Shown: positions 1 to 6,145 of the stretch, piece after piece
Numbering within the stretch: the stretch's first letter is position 1
How the letters are laid out: every line of letters begins with the position of its first letter
Source of the DNA: JAXHTH01 sp034211115
GTDB lineage: Bacteria; Planctomycetota; Phycisphaerae; Phycisphaerales; SM1A02
Direction: 5' to 3'
Length of the DNA: 8,895 nt
Assembly (NCBI GenBank): GCA_034211115.1
Contig: JAXHTH010000342.1
Span: 1 to 8,895 of the forward strand
Notes under the pieces: generated by a model
Seen by the model: the letters and a program-made list of their open reading frames with translations, nothing else
Told to the model about the DNA's origin: nothing
Database searches by the model: none
Made by a program: the position numbers and the translations under genes

Positions 1-1582
1 GCGGACCTTCCACACCTGCGGCGTGGCCGCCCGCGGCCTCGTCGAGACGAGCCACAAGGCCATGCACGCCGGCCTCATCGAGCTCCGTGACTGCAACGAG
101 GTCGAGGTCCACGTGGGCGAGACCACCATCCTCACCGCCCTGAAGCGCAACGGCGAGATCGCCGTCCTCGACGACAAGGGACGCGAACTGGAGAAGTACA
201 AGGTCCCCTACGGAAGCACCATCCGCATCCGCCCCGGCGAGTCCGTCCGCAAGGGGCAGATCCTCGTGGAATGGGATCCCCACCGCACGCCCATCCTCGC
301 CGAGAAGTCCGGCACCGTCCGCTTCAAGGACATCGATGTGGGCGAGACCGTCCGCGAGGAGTCGATCAAGGGCGCCCGCGGCAAGGAGCTGATCGTCATC
401 GAGCACACGGGCGAGAAGCACCCGCAGATCATCATCGAGGATGAGAACGGGAAGATTCTCGATTTCCACCACCTGCCGGCCAAGGCCCGCATCGAGGTGG
501 AGGAGGGCCAGCCCATCGAGATGGGCAAGATGCTCGCCCGCCAGCCCAAGGAGGTCAAGGGCTCGGCCGACATCGTTGGCGGCCTGCCCCGCGTGACCGA
601 GATCTTCGAGGCCCGAACCCCCAAGGATCCCGCGGTCACCGCCGAGATCTCCGGCCACGTCGAGCTGCACTCGGACAAGCGCAAGGGCAAGATGACGATC
701 CGGATCATCTCCGAGTCCGGCGTGGAGCACGATCACCACGTGCCGCAGGGCAAGCATCTGCTCGTGCACACGGGCGACGTCATCCATGCCGGCGACCCGC
801 TCACCGAGGGCCCGCTCATCCCCGCCGACATCCTCCGCATCAAGGGCGAGGAAGCGCTGTACACCTACATGCTCGACGAGGTCCAGAACGTCTACCGCGC
901 CCAGGGCGTGCCCATCTCCGACAAGCACATCGAGGTGATCCTCCGCCAGATGCTGAGCAAGGTCCGGGTCCTCTCGCCCGGCGACACCGTCCTGCTGCCC
1001 AACGAGGTGGTGGACAAGTTCCACTTCCGCGAATGCAACAACGCGCTCGCCTCGAAGGTCCGCGTCGTCGAGCCGGGCGACACCGCCCTCCCCGTCAACG
1101 CCCTCGTCGAGCGCGACGAGGTCAAGGAGGCCAACGCGCTGGCCGAGGCCGAAGGCAAGACGCCGGCCAAGACCAAGCGCACGAGGCCGGCCACCGCCAA
1201 GACCCTGTTGCTGGGCATCACCAAGGCCTCCCTCCAGGCCGAGTCGTTCCTCTCCGGCGCCTCCTTCCAGGAGACGACCAAGGTGCTCACCGAGGCGGCC
1301 CTGCGGGGGGCGGTGGACGAGCTGAACGGCCTGAAGGAGAACGTCCTGCTGGGCCATCTCATCCCCGCCGGGACGGGTTTCGAGCCCTTCGCCAAGATGA
1401 AGGTCGCCCGTCTCGTCGAGCCCCCGCGGGCCGAGGAGGACGAAGAGGCCATGCTCGCCGAGGCGGTGGAGACCGCCGAGGCGATGGGGGCCGAGCGGCT
1501 CCCCTCCGTCGTCGATGTCGAGGTCCTCTCGCCCTCCGAGCCGTCCGAAGAGCCTCAGCCCAGCAGCATCAGCGATGCCTGA
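1..1582 (+). CDS. rpoC: DNA-directed RNA polymerase beta' subunit, C-terminal part (5' end outside the window)
   Basis: This is the C-terminal third or so of the catalytic beta' subunit of RNA polymerase. Complete codons begin at base 2. The first residues, RTFHTCG, match the trigger helix (usually RTFH-GG), with the catalytic-type His at 11-13. About 180 residues rich in beta-strand-like sequence follow, containing YKVPYG and WDPH. This corresponds in position and length to the lineage-specific insertion SI3 of Escherichia coli RpoC. The conserved core resumes at 569 with DIVGGLPRV and EARTPKDPA, followed by DKHIEVILRQML, LLGITKASL, SFQETTKVLTEAA, GLKENVLLGHLIPAGTGF and an acidic, Ser/Pro-rich tail of about 55 residues. 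Unusual points are a Cys in place of the first Gly after the trigger-helix FHT, and a near-repeat of about 32 residues at 956-1147. The reading frame is open to the TGA at 1580. The GTG at 23 is an internal Val codon, not a start. The identification is secure. Confidence 0.99.
   Translation, partial: RTFHTCGVAARGLVETSHKAMHAGLIELRDCNEVEVHVGETTILTALKRNGEIAVLDDKGRELEKYKVPYGSTIRIRPGESVRKGQILVEWDPHRTPILAEKSGTVRFKDIDVGETVREESIKGARGKELIVIEHTGEKHPQIIIEDENGKILDFHHLPAKARIEVEEGQPIEMGKMLARQPKEVKGSADIVGGLPRVTEIFEARTPKDPAVTAEISGHVELHSDKRKGKMTIRIISESGVEHDHHVPQGKHLLVHTGDVIHAGDPLTEGPLIPADILRIKGEEALYTYMLDEVQNVYRAQGVPISDKHIEVILRQMLSKVRVLSPGDTVLLPNEVVDKFHFRECNNALASKVRVVEPGDTALPVNALVERDEVKEANALAEAEGKTPAKTKRTRPATAKTLLLGITKASLQAESFLSGASFQETTKVLTEAALRGAVDELNGLKENVLLGHLIPAGTGFEPFAKMKVARLVEPPRAEEDEEAMLAEAVETAEAMGAERLPSVVDVEVLSPSEPSEEPQPSSISDA
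956..1147 (+). repeat. Tandem duplication of a 32-residue segment inside RpoC
   Basis: Two adjacent 96-base units (956-1051 and 1052-1147) encode similar segments. Both begin SKVRV, then have PGDT at the same offset, and end with a [K/R]E[C/A]N and ALA pattern. The DNA copies have diverged, so this is an old duplication at protein level. E. coli RpoC, as I recall it, has a single equivalent (RKATIVNAGSSDF...) between the EVIVRQML and LLGITKASL motifs. The extra copy lengthens the region just before the conserved LLGITKASL segment. It is probably a feature of the lineage, but I cannot confirm that from one sequence. Confidence 0.7.
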
Positions 1583-1627
1583 GCGGGTCTCCGCCCCCCG
1601 ACGGGCTCGATCCTGAAGCGAACCCCC

Positions 1628-1663
1628 CCGGCCGGCGTCGATCCCGACGCCGGCCGGTTTCTT
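1628..1663 (+). terminator. Intrinsic terminator of rpoC
   Basis: A perfect 13-bp GC-rich stem (1628-1640 pairing with 1645-1657) closes on the four-base loop ATCC. It is followed by TTTCTT. It lies 45 bases after the rpoC stop codon and before the next promoter candidate. The U tract is short and interrupted, so termination strength is inferred mainly from the long stem. Confidence 0.85.
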
Positions 1664-1747
1664 GGCGGACCGCCCCGCTGACGGCCACGTCAGGGCCCGG
1701 CCCGGGCCTGCCGCGACCGGTAATGCCGGATTAACCGCCCGATTGAA

Positions 1748-1775
1748 TTGAACCTTTCGGAGCTTCGAGTAGGAT
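1748..1775 (+). promoter_or_regulatory. Candidate sigma-70-type promoter of the protease gene
   Basis: TTGAAC (1748-1753) and TAGGAT (1770-1775) are separated by 16 bases and sit in an AT-richer patch that stands out in this GC-rich DNA. TTGAAT at 1743-1748 is an alternative -35 with a longer spacer. A start near 1782 would give an untranslated leader of about 125 bases. The boxes are read by eye, and planctomycete promoter consensus sequences are not well known to me. Confidence 0.45.
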
Positions 1776-1893
1776 AAAAAGGAAAGGCATCGGTCCGGCG
1801 GGCGTCTCCGTGAATCGGAGGGCCCTTCGTGCGCCGATCCTGTTCCGTGTGTATACGTACATGCAAGTTCGCTGCGCCCGCCGGACTTGACTG

Positions 1894-1897
1894 GGAG
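1894..1897 (+). promoter_or_regulatory. Ribosome binding site that fixes the protease start
   Basis: GGAG (within GGGAGA) lies nine bases upstream of the ATG at 1907. This ATG begins a good signal peptide. The in-frame GTG at 1829 would add 26 residues, including three Cys, with no comparable Shine-Dalgarno sequence and would hide the signal peptide, so 1907 is preferred. Confidence 0.75.
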
Positions 1898-1906
1898 ACG
1901 AAAACC

Positions 1907-4900
1907 ATGACGCTGAAACGAGGGATTGTCGTTGCGGTGACCTTGCTCGCCCTGGCCGGAGCGAGCGGGGCGGCGAACACCGGCCTGAAGCCGCGCCAAC
2001 CGATCCCCAAATCACCGGCGGCGCTGCTCCGCGTCCCCCTGGACGCGACCGGCCGACTCATCATCAAGTTCTCCGACGGCGCGCGGGCCCGGCTGGAGCT
2101 CGACGGCCACGTCTACTCGCTGACCAATCGGTCGATGAACCGGGCGAACGCGATCATCGATCGCTTCGGGCTCACGCTCAGCCCGGCGATCAACCACCCG
2201 CCGGAGAAGCTGGCAGCCCTCGAGCAGCGGGCGGCCGCCTACAGCGGGAAGGCACAGCCGGATTTCGCGGGTCTGATGCACATCGAGGGCCCGCAGGAAG
2301 CGCTCCTGCCCGCCGCCCGGGCCCTCTACGCCCTCGACACCGTCGAGTACGTCCAGTTCGAGACCGTACGGTACCTGGCTGACGGCGCGCCCGGGCCGCA
2401 TTACGCCCCCGGAGGCGGGCGTCTGCTCGATGGCGCCTGCTGCATCCCCAACGAGGATGAGACCGTCTTCACCTGCACCGTCGACTCCTCCATCAACTGC
2501 GTCAACGCCGGCGGGATCTATCAGGGCGACGGCACGGTCTGCGGCGATGACGGGTGCAAGGCCTGCTGCCTCGAAGACGGCAGTTGCGAGGTCATGGTCG
2601 AAGGCAACTGCAACAACAACGGCGGCAACTTCGTCCCCTCCGAGCCCAACTGCGACGATGTGGACTGCGACGACACCGACTGCGGAGACCCCGGAGCCGG
2701 CAAGTGCTTTGACGACACCAATAACAATGTCTCCTGCGACGACCTGGAGTGCTGCGAACTCGTCTGCGGCATCGATCCCTGGTGCTGTGACGATGAGAAC
2801 GAAGACGCCCGGTGGGACGACTTCTGCGTCGCCGAGGCCAATATGTATTGTGCGGGGCACGTGGCGGATGGCAATCCGGATGATCCGGACAGATGCAGCA
2901 CGCCGATGAATCACAGTTGCTTTATCAGCGGAGGCGGCGGCTGCAACAACGAAGCCTGCTGCGAGGCCGTCTGTCTCCTGGACCCCACTTGCTGCACCGG
3001 GATCTGGGGCCCCAGTTGCGTGGCGATCGCCTACGACGCGGGCGCCTGCACCACCCTCGACCCGGATGCAGACACGCCCGATCTCACTCCCCTCCAGGGG
3101 TATCGCACCCTAAGCAGTTACCTGAGCCAGATCCTGAACGGTGACATCCCCGCGGAGTTTCTGGCCTTTGTCCCGGACACGTTCCTCTACAGCGGTGAAG
3201 CCGGTGGATACGGCTCCGGCTACGGCGGAGAAGGCTGGGAGCTGTTCGATGAGGACGATCCACACGCCGGGATGTACGGCCTCGGGCAGTTTCTGGTCGA
3301 CGTGCTGGGCATTGATCGGATCGGCGAAGGCAATCTCTGCCGCGGGAAGACGATCAACGTCGCCGTCATCGAATGGTCCTGCTACCCCGACCACGAAGAC
3401 CTCGATGTGATCGTCGAGGACGGGCAGACACTCGTTCAGGAGCCGGAGTGGCTCACGGATCCCGATCACGGCACCGCCTGCCTGGGCATCATCAATGCCC
3501 AGGAGAACGATTTCGGCGTGACGGGCATCGCCCCCGACGCCCAGGCCTGGTTCTTTCCCCTTGTGTCGGAGGAGGAGGGACCGCGCGAGCTGAACGCCTG
3601 GTTCAGCGCCCTGGATACCCTGGGGCCGGGCGATGTCATCTCCGCGTCCTATGGACCCACCGGCACCCTCAACACCGACGAGACGATGTCGGGTGTCGTC
3701 GACTTCGCCACGGATCTGGGCATCAGCGTCTGCATGTCCGCGGGAAACGACTGCGATGACCTGAGCCAGTTCGAAGACCAGGGCGAGACAGGCGGAACCG
3801 TGGTCGGCGCCTGCTCCCCGGGCTTCCCCTACTACCGTCGAGCCAACAGCAACTACTACACGACCGGCACCCTGGGCGTGAACAGCAACGTGGTCCACAT
3901 GGCGGCGTGGGGCGACGCCGTGGCCACCACCGGCTACGGAGACCTGTGGGGCTCCGACACCGACGAAGCGTACACCTACAGTTTCAGCGACACCAGCGCC
4001 GCCGCCCCCCAGATCGCCGGCCTCACCGCCTGTCTTCAGGGGCTCGCCAAGCAGTTCTACGGCATCCCGCTCTCCGCCACCACCATCCGGCGCGCCCTGA
4101 ACGTGGGATGCCCCAACGCCGGCTGTTCGCAGGGCAACTACTCCGGGGGCGGCATCCGCTTCATCGGCGGGTACGAGGACCCGGACGGCGACGGCTGTGG
4201 CCTGGACAGCGATCGCGAGTTGGGCCCGTTCTACATCGGCCCGCAGGAAGGCGGCGACCGGCTGATCTTCCCGAGGCTGGTCGGCGACCCCAGCGCCGCC
4301 AGGGCCATTCTCACGCAGGATTGGGCCGGTTTCACCGACGCCCCCCTCATCGATGACATCGTCATCCTCAAGGGTGAGAAGATTTTCGGCAACCTCTTCT
4401 CCGTGAAGGGCGACGATCAGAACTACCTCGTCATCGAGGCCGTGTTCACCAACCGTAGCGACAGCCCCGATCCGCCCGGTGGCGGCGGCGGGGGCGGCGG
4501 TGGCGGCGGCGAAGGCGGCGGCGAAGGCGGCGGCGTCGGCTGGCTGCCCGAAATGGGCCAGGTCAACTACCTCGCCACCGGCGATATCACCGATCTCGCC
4601 ATCGTCGCCCATGCCCGTGAGTCCACCGTCAACTCCATGGGCCTGGAAACCCAGGTCCGCTACCCCGGCTTCTTCACCCTCGTCTTCTTCGAGGCCTACG
4701 ACTGGCAGGCCGGGCGATGGGAGTTTTCCAGCGTCGAGTTCCTCAACGGCGAAAGCACCGAGGGCCCCGACACCCTGCTCACGACCACCCCGTTCTCCCC
4801 CACACAGCGCTTCGTCCGCGATGGCGATGATCGCATCCTCTTCCGTATGTGGACCCTGGGCTTCGGCCTCGGCAGCGGCGGGTTGGGCAACAGCGGCGAG

Positions 4901-4978
4901 GACGTGGGAACCTATCGATACTGGATCGACCTCGTGAACCTCGATACGAGCGACCAGTTCGGCGAGGAGTTGCCGTAG
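1907..4978 (+). CDS. Secreted subtilisin-family (S8) protease-like protein with cysteine-rich modules and Glu in the Asp position
   Basis: The protein has 1023 residues. Residues 1-23 form a Sec signal peptide (MTLKR, then a hydrophobic stretch ending ASGAA). Residues 49-155 look like the N-terminal propeptide-like region of related secreted subtilases (LIIKFSDGARARL, AQPDFAGLM, LDTVEYVQFE). Residues 178-381 hold 32 Cys in four modules. The S8 domain follows at about 480-720: VAVIEWSCYPDHEDL puts Glu489 where the catalytic Asp normally stands, His521 is in DHGTACLG, the oxyanion Asn614 is in SAGN, and the nucleophile Ser697 is in DTSAAAPQIAG. The C-terminal region (about 773-1023) looks beta-rich and is split by a 21-residue glycine tract at 858-878. 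I see no C-terminal sorting motif or membrane anchor. I infer that it is exported and that the cysteines form disulfides outside the cytoplasm. Whether it is active is open: I recall related bacterial subtilases with DIE-GW...HEDL that also have Glu there. The gene has its own promoter candidate and terminator, so it is probably monocistronic. Confidence 0.87.
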   Translation: MTLKRGIVVAVTLLALAGASGAANTGLKPRQPIPKSPAALLRVPLDATGRLIIKFSDGARARLELDGHVYSLTNRSMNRANAIIDRFGLTLSPAINHPPEKLAALEQRAAAYSGKAQPDFAGLMHIEGPQEALLPAARALYALDTVEYVQFETVRYLADGAPGPHYAPGGGRLLDGACCIPNEDETVFTCTVDSSINCVNAGGIYQGDGTVCGDDGCKACCLEDGSCEVMVEGNCNNNGGNFVPSEPNCDDVDCDDTDCGDPGAGKCFDDTNNNVSCDDLECCELVCGIDPWCCDDENEDARWDDFCVAEANMYCAGHVADGNPDDPDRCSTPMNHSCFISGGGGCNNEACCEAVCLLDPTCCTGIWGPSCVAIAYDAGACTTLDPDADTPDLTPLQGYRTLSSYLSQILNGDIPAEFLAFVPDTFLYSGEAGGYGSGYGGEGWELFDEDDPHAGMYGLGQFLVDVLGIDRIGEGNLCRGKTINVAVIEWSCYPDHEDLDVIVEDGQTLVQEPEWLTDPDHGTACLGIINAQENDFGVTGIAPDAQAWFFPLVSEEEGPRELNAWFSALDTLGPGDVISASYGPTGTLNTDETMSGVVDFATDLGISVCMSAGNDCDDLSQFEDQGETGGTVVGACSPGFPYYRRANSNYYTTGTLGVNSNVVHMAAWGDAVATTGYGDLWGSDTDEAYTYSFSDTSAAAPQIAGLTACLQGLAKQFYGIPLSATTIRRALNVGCPNAGCSQGNYSGGGIRFIGGYEDPDGDGCGLDSDRELGPFYIGPQEGGDRLIFPRLVGDPSAARAILTQDWAGFTDAPLIDDIVILKGEKIFGNLFSVKGDDQNYLVIEAVFTNRSDSPDPPGGGGGGGGGGGEGGGEGGGVGWLPEMGQVNYLATGDITDLAIVAHARESTVNSMGLETQVRYPGFFTLVFFEAYDWQAGRWEFSSVEFLNGESTEGPDTLLTTTPFSPTQRFVRDGDDRILFRMWTLGFGLGSGGLGNSGEDVGTYRYWIDLVNLDTSDQFGEELP
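2432..2668 (+). other. Two ACC/GG cysteine modules in the protease-like protein
   Basis: Module 1 (2432-2542) begins GACCIP and ends NAGGIYQGDGTVC. Module 2 (2561-2668) begins ACCLEDGSCEV, continues NCNNNGGNF and ends in a Cys/Asp-rich stretch (NCDDVDC). Both share the order CC, C, C, GG, C. The pattern is one I remember as repeated in many secreted planctomycete proteins, with no known function. The even distribution of Cys suggests small disulfide-bonded domains. Confidence 0.65.
2705..3049 (+). other. Two CCE-VC--DP-CC cysteine modules in the protease-like protein
   Basis: Copy A (2705-2851) reads CF, then C-DLECCELVC, DPWCC, WDDFC and a closing C. Copy B (2918-3049) reads CF, then CNNEACCEAVC, DPTCC, W-GPSC and a closing C. 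Nine Cys are spaced almost alike in each copy; copy A has a longer acidic insert between CC and WDDFC. The linker between them (about 2852-2917) is Asp/Asn/Pro-rich and uses more AT-rich codons than its surroundings. After copy B comes an Asp-rich DPDADTPD stretch that could bind calcium, leading into the catalytic part. Confidence 0.65.
4478..4540 (+). repeat. GGC-type trinucleotide tract coding polyglycine
   Basis: This run of 21 codons is made almost wholly of GGC/GGG/GGT, with two GAA (Glu) and one GTC (Val) interruptions. It lies inside the C-terminal domain of the protease-like protein, just after the strand-like YLVIEAVFTN, and appears to be an insert in a surface loop. Slippage could change its length in steps of three without breaking the frame. 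Confidence 0.85.
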
Positions 4979-5025
4979 CGTCTGCTCCGGCCGCCCCGCG
5001 CGGCGAATTCACCTGTCCACACACA

Positions 5026-5051
5026 CTCCCCGCCCCGGGCGGGGAGTTTTT
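5026..5051 (+). terminator. Intrinsic terminator of the protease gene
   Basis: A 9-bp GC-rich stem (CTCCCCGCC pairing with GGCGGGGAG, 5026-5034 with 5038-5046) closes on CCG and is followed at once by five T bases (5047-5051). It lies 47 bases after the protease stop. On the minus strand the same hairpin is followed by TGTGTGTG, so it could act weakly for the converging switch operon as well. Confidence 0.92.
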
Positions 5052-5125
5052 CTGCGCCGGCGCTTTCGATCGCCTCTCCCGATACAGGGCCCGCCGAGTC
5101 GTCGCGTCCCCCGCCGCCGCCGGGC

Positions 5126-5602
5126 TCAGCCGGTCGCCGCCCCCGGCCGGCGGTAGACCATCCGCACCCGGTTGCCCGGCGGATGGAAATCCACCTCGCT
5201 CATGAACGACCGCATGAGCATGATGCCTCTGCCGCTGGGGATCTGGAGGTTCTCTTCCTCGGTGGGATCGGGGACGGCGTCGAGGTCGAAGCCCTCCCCC
5301 TCATCGCTGATGTCGATGACCACCGCCTCGCGCCCCACGCGGCAGTCGAGGGTGACGCGCTTGGCCGGGTCGTTGCGGTTGCCATGCTTGAAGGCGTTGA
5401 TGAGGGCCTCTTCGAGGGCGAGCCGGATGGCGAAGCGGCTGGCGGGCTCGAACCCGTGCTCCTCGAGGGCCCGGAGGAGGGCGCGCTGCGCGTCCGCGGC
5501 GTCGCGCTCGTCGCCGGCCAGAATGAACCGCTTCTGGAACACGTCCTTGGATGGGGCGCCGCGGGCCCGTCCGTTCCCGCGCCGATCCGGGGCGGAACTC
5601 AC
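5126..5602 (-). CDS. RsbW/SpoIIAB-like ATP-binding anti-sigma or switch kinase
   Basis: This 158-residue protein belongs to the GHKL ATPase fold (HATPase_c_2 type). In the RsbW/SpoIIAB family such proteins bind a target such as a sigma factor and phosphorylate a STAS partner. The ATP site is visible: an N box in ALEEALINAFKHGN (residues 62-75), a G1 motif DEGEGFD (100-106) and a G2 loop SGRGI followed by MLMR (123-131). The first 20 residues are Arg/Gly-rich and probably disordered. The start is GTG, overlapping the stop codon of the STAS gene in a GTGA junction, and no strong Shine-Dalgarno sequence is seen, which points to translational coupling. It acts in the cytoplasm. No sigma factor or PP2C-type phosphatase lies beside it, so its target is unknown. 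Some proteins of this group have no sigma partner at all. Confidence 0.93.
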   Translation of the reverse strand: MSSAPDRRGNGRARGAPSKDVFQKRFILAGDERDAADAQRALLRALEEHGFEPASRFAIRLALEEALINAFKHGNRNDPAKRVTLDCRVGREAVVIDISDEGEGFDLDAVPDPTEEENLQIPSGRGIMLMRSFMSEVDFHPPGNRVRMVYRRPGAATG

Positions 5603-5958
5603 GTGAAACTCGTCAGCGCCTGGTCCACCGTCTCGTGGATCTGGAACAGCTTGTTGAGCTTCGTGATCACGAAGACCTCGTAGATCTGCTTGTCGATGTT
5701 GGCGAGCCGAAGCTGACCATCCTTGCTGCGGATCTTGTTGTTGATGGTGATGAGGGTGCCCAGGGCGGCCGAGGAGAGATGATCCACGTTGTCGAAACTG
5801 ATGAGGATCCTGGGCTGGGGCTCGGCATCGATGATCCGGTTGATCTCCTCCCCGATCTGCTGGATGTTCGCCTCATCGAGGATGTTGCGATCCACGAACT
5901 CGATCCGGGTGACACCGGCCTCTTCGGCCACGCGGAGACGGGATGCGGCGGAGGTCAT
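5599..5958 (-). CDS. STAS-domain anti-anti-sigma factor (RsbV/SpoIIAA type)
   Basis: This 119-residue single-domain STAS protein is the expected antagonist of the kinase encoded directly downstream. The diagnostic segment is ISFDNVDHLSSAALGTLI (residues 53-70). By alignment with the DSSGLG motif of SpoIIAA, Ser63 is the likely phosphorylation site, with Ser62 as an alternative. The C-terminal half (LRLANIDKQIYEVFVITKLNKLFQIHET) fits the usual final strand and helix. In the known cycle the unphosphorylated form binds the kinase and frees the kinase's target, and phosphorylation releases the kinase. The ATG at 5956-5958 has GGAG ten bases upstream (5969-5972). A good promoter candidate lies just ahead. 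The four-base overlap with the kinase gene makes joint expression very likely. Confidence 0.95.
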   Translation of the reverse strand: MTSAASRLRVAEEAGVTRIEFVDRNILDEANIQQIGEEINRIIDAEPQPRILISFDNVDHLSSAALGTLITINNKIRSKDGQLRLANIDKQIYEVFVITKLNKLFQIHETVDQALTSFT

Positions 5959-5994
5959 AGGCGGGAGGCTCCGGGTGTGTTCAGGCAGACTCTA

Positions 5995-6023
5995 AGCGTA
6001 GCGGAGGGCCGCGGCGAAGGCAA
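5995..6023 (-). promoter_or_regulatory. Candidate sigma-70-type promoter of the STAS/kinase operon
   Basis: On the minus strand TTGCCT (6018-6023) and TACGCT (5995-6000) are separated by exactly 17 bases. A start near 5988 would leave a 5' untranslated leader of about 30 bases before the ATG at 5958, which is a normal distance. It lies in the gap after the secretin stop, so the switch pair need not depend on secretin transcription. Confidence 0.55.
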
Positions 6024-6058
6024 CAGCGGGCCCTTCCCGTTCCGGCCGGGGCGCAGGA

Positions 6059-6087
6059 CAGCGGCGGCACGCCAAGCGCCGCCGCTG
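6059..6087 (-). terminator. Hairpin downstream of the secretin gene, possible terminator without a U tract
   Basis: A perfect 10-bp stem (CAGCGGCGGC at 6059-6068 pairing with GCCGCCGCTG at 6078-6087) has a nine-base loop. It lies 50 bases after the secretin stop and ahead of the switch promoter. No T run follows on the minus strand, so it may slow or help end transcription, or stabilise the 3' end of the message, rather than act as a classical intrinsic terminator. Confidence 0.4.
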
Positions 6088-6129
6088 GAGATGCGTTTGC
6101 GGATGTCGCCCGCGGGCCCGGACCCGCCG

Positions 6130-6145
6130 ATGCGGCTCACCGCAT
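6130..6145 (-). other. Small hairpin over the secretin stop codon
   Basis: ATGCGG (6130-6135) and CCGCAT (6140-6145) form a perfect 6-bp stem around the loop CTCA on the plus strand. The minus-strand TGA stop (6137-6139) sits in the loop. The role is unknown, and a stem this short may arise by chance in GC-rich DNA. Confidence 0.3.

Larger units (their letters stand above)
1664..1906. other. Intergenic and leader region between rpoC terminator and protease gene
   Basis: This non-coding stretch holds several small structures. CTGACG-GCCA-CGTCAG at 1678-1693 could form a 6-bp stem. TAAT-GCCGG-ATTA at 1721-1733 is an AT-flanked inverted repeat just upstream of the promoter candidate. CTCCG-TGAAT-CGGAG at 1806-1820 is a small hairpin in the presumed 5' untranslated region. 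From 1846 to 1865 the bases alternate pyrimidine and purine without a break. A nine-codon reading frame (ATG at 1861 to TGA at 1888) lies just ahead of the protease ribosome site but has no ribosome binding site of its own. I see no riboswitch or RNA gene that I recognise. Confidence 0.4.

Noticed and set aside
1861..1890. A nine-codon upstream reading frame in the protease leader
   Set aside because: It has an ATG and a stop near the ribosome site but no Shine-Dalgarno sequence of its own and no attenuation-type codon run, so I do not call it a leader peptide.
1829..1906. GTG at 1829 as an earlier start of the protease gene
   Set aside because: It is in frame, but it would place 26 Cys- and Arg-containing residues before a clear signal peptide and lacks a Shine-Dalgarno sequence. 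The ATG at 1907 has GGAG nine bases upstream.
2012..2914. A 300-residue open frame on the minus strand over the propeptide and cysteine modules
   Set aside because: It mirrors the plus-strand cysteine and glycine codons in a shadow frame, has no ribosome site that I can see, and matches no family.
3110..4612. A 500-residue open frame on the minus strand inside the protease gene
   Set aside because: It is antisense to a well-supported coding region. Its protein is a low-complexity Ala/Gly/Val/Asp sequence without a recognisable domain, as expected from GC-rich codon bias.
5054..5063. Perfect palindrome GCGCCGGCGC in the convergent intergenic region as a terminator or operator
   Set aside because: Ten-base GC palindromes are common in such DNA. 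It has no loop and no T run on either side that would support a terminator for the minus-strand operon.
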